From an uncultured Coriobacteriaceae bacterium (GTDB lineage: Bacteria > Actinomycetota > Coriobacteriia > Coriobacteriales > Atopobiaceae), in the NCBI GenBank assembly GCA_902772435.1, contig CACYAX010000002.1:1-32496 (forward strand): a stretch of DNA of 32,496 nucleotides. The letters run 5' to 3'. The translations under genes and the position numbers were made by a program. Of the stretch, positions 30,760-32,496 are shown piece by piece (the first letter of the stretch is position 1; each line of letters starts with the position of its first letter). Below the pieces are notes generated by a model. That model worked only from the letters and a program-made list of their open reading frames with translations. It searched no databases and was not told where the DNA came from.

Positions 30760-31686
30760 ATGTGGCGCTTTGGCAACTATGGCAAACATATCGTGACCTT
30801 CGCCTGCCTCGTCTTGGGCAACACGCTGCTGGCATTTCTGGTCGCCGCGTTCATCATGCCCTTCGGCATCATCATGGGAGGAACGACGGGCATCGGCATC
30901 ATCTTGGGACGCATCTGGCCCACGCTTGACGTCGCGTTGGTCGTGTTCGTCCTCAACATGGTCCTGCTCCTCCTGGGGCTCGTGGTACTCGGCAAGAAGT
31001 TCTTCCTCACCACCGTCGCCAGCTCCGTCATGTACCCCGCGGCACTCGCCCTCATGGAGCGTATCGACAGCATAGGCTCCCTCACGACCGATCCCGTGCT
31101 CGCCGCGATCTTCGCCGGCTGCCTTTTGGGCCTCGCGCTCGGGCTCGTCATGCGCGTCGGCTCCTCCACGGGCGGTATGGACGTGGTGGCCCTCGTGCTC
31201 CACCACTGGTTCCACCTCCCCATCGCCGTGCTCGTCTACATCACGGACTTCATCGTCATGGGTGGCCAGGCGCTGTTCTGCGAGCCCCAACAGATCCTGC
31301 TCGGCCTTCTGGTGCTCATGCTCGAGACCATCACGCTTGACAAGACCACGGTGCTCGGCAAGGCCCAGATGCAGCTCCTCGTAGTTTCGGAGCGCTACGA
31401 GCAGATCCATGACGCGCTCATCTGGAAGGCGCAGGTCGGCGTCACCATGCTGCACATGGAGACGGGTTTTCGCAGGCAGGAGGGCCTCTGCCTGCTATGC
31501 GTCATTCCCCCGCGCAAACTCTACGACGTGACCGAGCTCATCTGCTCCCTCGACCCTGCGGCCTTCATCACCATCTCGAAGATCAACGAGGTGCGGGGGC
31601 AGGGCTTCACGAGCGGCCGCGTCACGCTGCCCGCAGAAGAAGCAGGGTCTGCCGTACCAGAGAAGCTCGCCACGCACGATGCGTGA
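30760..31686 (+). CDS. YitT-family membrane protein (DUF161/DUF2179)
   Basis: 308 residues from ATG 30760, with GGAGGTG four bases upstream. Five or six hydrophobic helices fill residues 8-200, with the family glycine motifs MPFGIIMGGTTGIGIIL and GLVMRVGSSTGGMDVVAL. A soluble C-terminal domain (about 205-290: VTMLHMETGFRRQEGLCLLCVI, then DPAAFITISKINEVRGQGF) is the DUF2179 fold. The family is widespread in Gram-positives, but its transport substrate or role is not established. Monocistronic, with a terminator shared with msrA. Confidence 0.9.
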   Translation: MWRFGNYGKHIVTFACLVLGNTLLAFLVAAFIMPFGIIMGGTTGIGIILGRIWPTLDVALVVFVLNMVLLLLGLVVLGKKFFLTTVASSVMYPAALALMERIDSIGSLTTDPVLAAIFAGCLLGLALGLVMRVGSSTGGMDVVALVLHHWFHLPIAVLVYITDFIVMGGQALFCEPQQILLGLLVLMLETITLDKTTVLGKAQMQLLVVSERYEQIHDALIWKAQVGVTMLHMETGFRRQEGLCLLCVIPPRKLYDVTELICSLDPAAFITISKINEVRGQGFTSGRVTLPAEEAGSAVPEKLATHDA

Positions 31687-31709
31687 GGACTGCACACGGA
31701 TTGAGACAA

Positions 31710-31743
31710 GGGGCCTGTCGCTCGACGAGCGGCAGGCCCCTTT
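31710..31743. terminator. bidirectional terminator between YitT-type gene and msrA
   Basis: A 14-bp stem (GGGGCCTGTCGCTC with GAGCGGCAGGCCCC, one wobble, loop GAC) is followed by TTTG on the plus strand and TTGTCTC on the minus strand. Confidence 0.8.
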
Positions 31744-31764
31744 GCAAGGCAGCGTTTCTCTCCC

Positions 31765-32301
31765 CTAGCGGTAATACCCCTCGTCAAAGGGCGTCGCCGC
31801 GAGCTGGGCGATTGTCGTCTTGGGCACGTGGCAGTAGCCGTCAGGGTTCTTGTCCAGGTAGTCCTGGTGGTACTCCTCCGCCTCGAAGAAGTTCTCGAGC
31901 GGTTTGACCTCCACGGCGAAGCCCGCGTGGCGCGCACGCTCCACGTCGCACACGCGGCGCACGTCAGCCTCGGTCGCGCCGTCACCCGGCAGCCAGTAGA
32001 TGCCCGCCTGGTACTGCGTGCCCACGTCCGCCCCCTGGCGGTTCACGGCCTCGGGCTCGATCACGTGGAAGAGCGCGTAGAGCAGGGCGTCCACCGAGGT
32101 GCGTGCAGGATCATAGCGCACGCGCACGGTCTCGCGGAAGCCCGTCTTGCCCGTGCACACGGTCCTGTAGTCGGCATCGACCTCGCCCGTGCCGTTCGCG
32201 TAGCCGGCTGCCGTGTCGACCACGCCGGGAAGTGCCTTCATCAGGTGCTCGATGCCCCAAAAGCAGCCACCTGCCAGATAGATGGTGTTCACGTCGCCCA
32301 T
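31765..32301 (-). CDS. msrA: peptide-methionine (S)-S-oxide reductase MsrA
   Basis: 178 residues from ATG 32301 (GGAGC six bases upstream; an upstream start at 32322 is less likely). It repairs methionine S-sulfoxide in proteins and free methionine. The catalytic motif GGCFWG has Cys13. The following GVVDTAAGYANG, VNRQGADVGTQY and EEYHQDYLDKNPDGYCH are all conserved. One Cys near the C-terminus (YCH) may act as the resolving residue. No MsrB is fused or adjacent. Monocistronic. Confidence 0.96.
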   Translation of the reverse strand: MGDVNTIYLAGGCFWGIEHLMKALPGVVDTAAGYANGTGEVDADYRTVCTGKTGFRETVRVRYDPARTSVDALLYALFHVIEPEAVNRQGADVGTQYQAGIYWLPGDGATEADVRRVCDVERARHAGFAVEVKPLENFFEAEEYHQDYLDKNPDGYCHVPKTTIAQLAATPFDEGYYR

Positions 32302-32496
32302 GGCATGCTCCTTCCGTCTCACTTTTCAACAAAGCTAGCCTAGCGCAACTCCCTCTGTCAGCGCCAGATGAAGCGCCGGCGGAGACGAAAGCCGCTCATT
32401 TTGTGCGCCAGCGGACTTTTTTTGCCGGTTTGCGGAATGCCGAAATTTTGCTGTCTTGAAATGATTGATTTTGCTCACTTTCGCCACCTGCGGCTT
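32302..32496. other. AT-richer upstream region of msrA
   Basis: No gene recognised. The segment after 32390 has A/T runs (GACTTTTTTTGCC, GAAATTTTGCTG) unlike the flanking genes. It contains two similar stretches (GCTCATTTTGTG near 32394 and TTTTGCTCACTTTCG near 32469). It may hold the msrA promoter and part of an intergenic repeat cut by the window edge. Confidence 0.35.

Overview
The window is a high-GC bacterial chromosome segment that is dense with genes. Most starts are preceded by strong GGAGG-type ribosome binding sites, GTG starts occur, and the gene content (6-phospho-beta-glucosidases, an orphan lactose/cellobiose-type PTS IIB, DUF1848, U32 and M16C proteins, a PcsB/CwlO-like wall protein, a class M-like sirtuin) suggests a host-associated actinomycete of the Coriobacteriia (Olsenella/Collinsella/Atopobium type). 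That assignment is inference from codon use and gene content. No rRNA, tRNA, CRISPR, phage or insertion sequence was recognised.

Layout. 0-1.1 kb (minus): a HIRAN-domain protein cut by the window edge and a coiled-coil J-domain-like protein with overlapping stop and start. 1.2-5.1 kb (minus): glycerate kinase, then a tight uppP / low-molecular-weight phosphatase / U32 cluster. 5.35-9.6 kb (plus): a secreted coiled-coil protein with a lysozyme-like domain, and a 980-residue M16C metalloprotease. 9.6-11.5 kb (minus): HAD phosphatase, nitroreductase and an ArfB-like ribosome-rescue factor. 11.7-13.1 kb (plus): first GH1 6-phospho-beta-glucosidase. 13.2-16.1 kb is an accessory patch: an esterase remnant, a GNAT acetyltransferase, a possible MATE transporter tail, an Imm32-like immunity protein, two near-duplicate 72-residue membrane proteins, a 144-bp inverted-repeat element and a cupin. 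16.2-20.4 kb: EndA/streptodornase-like nuclease, two small membrane proteins, manA and a COG0523 GTPase. 20.5-22.0 kb: second GH1 enzyme. 22.1-28.0 kb: DUF1848 protein divergent from a MarR / oxidoreductase / solute-binding lipoprotein / sirtuin operon, which converges on a zinc-type macrodomain hydrolase. 28.1-32.3 kb: nitroreductase, Pro/Glu/Gly-rich protein, a possible LamG-like protein, PTS IIB, a YitT-type membrane protein and msrA.

The most interesting system is at 22.1-28.0 kb. An ADP-ribosylating (class M) sirtuin and a zinc-macrodomain ADP-ribose hydrolase sit tail to tail. The sirtuin is the last gene of what looks like a MarR-controlled operon, whose operator palindrome overlaps two divergent promoters. 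The second is a family of perfect 64-bp palindromes present at two distant intergenic sites, with the same architecture and compensatory tip changes. The third is the pair of mosaic 72-residue membrane peptides with almost identical leaders and terminators.
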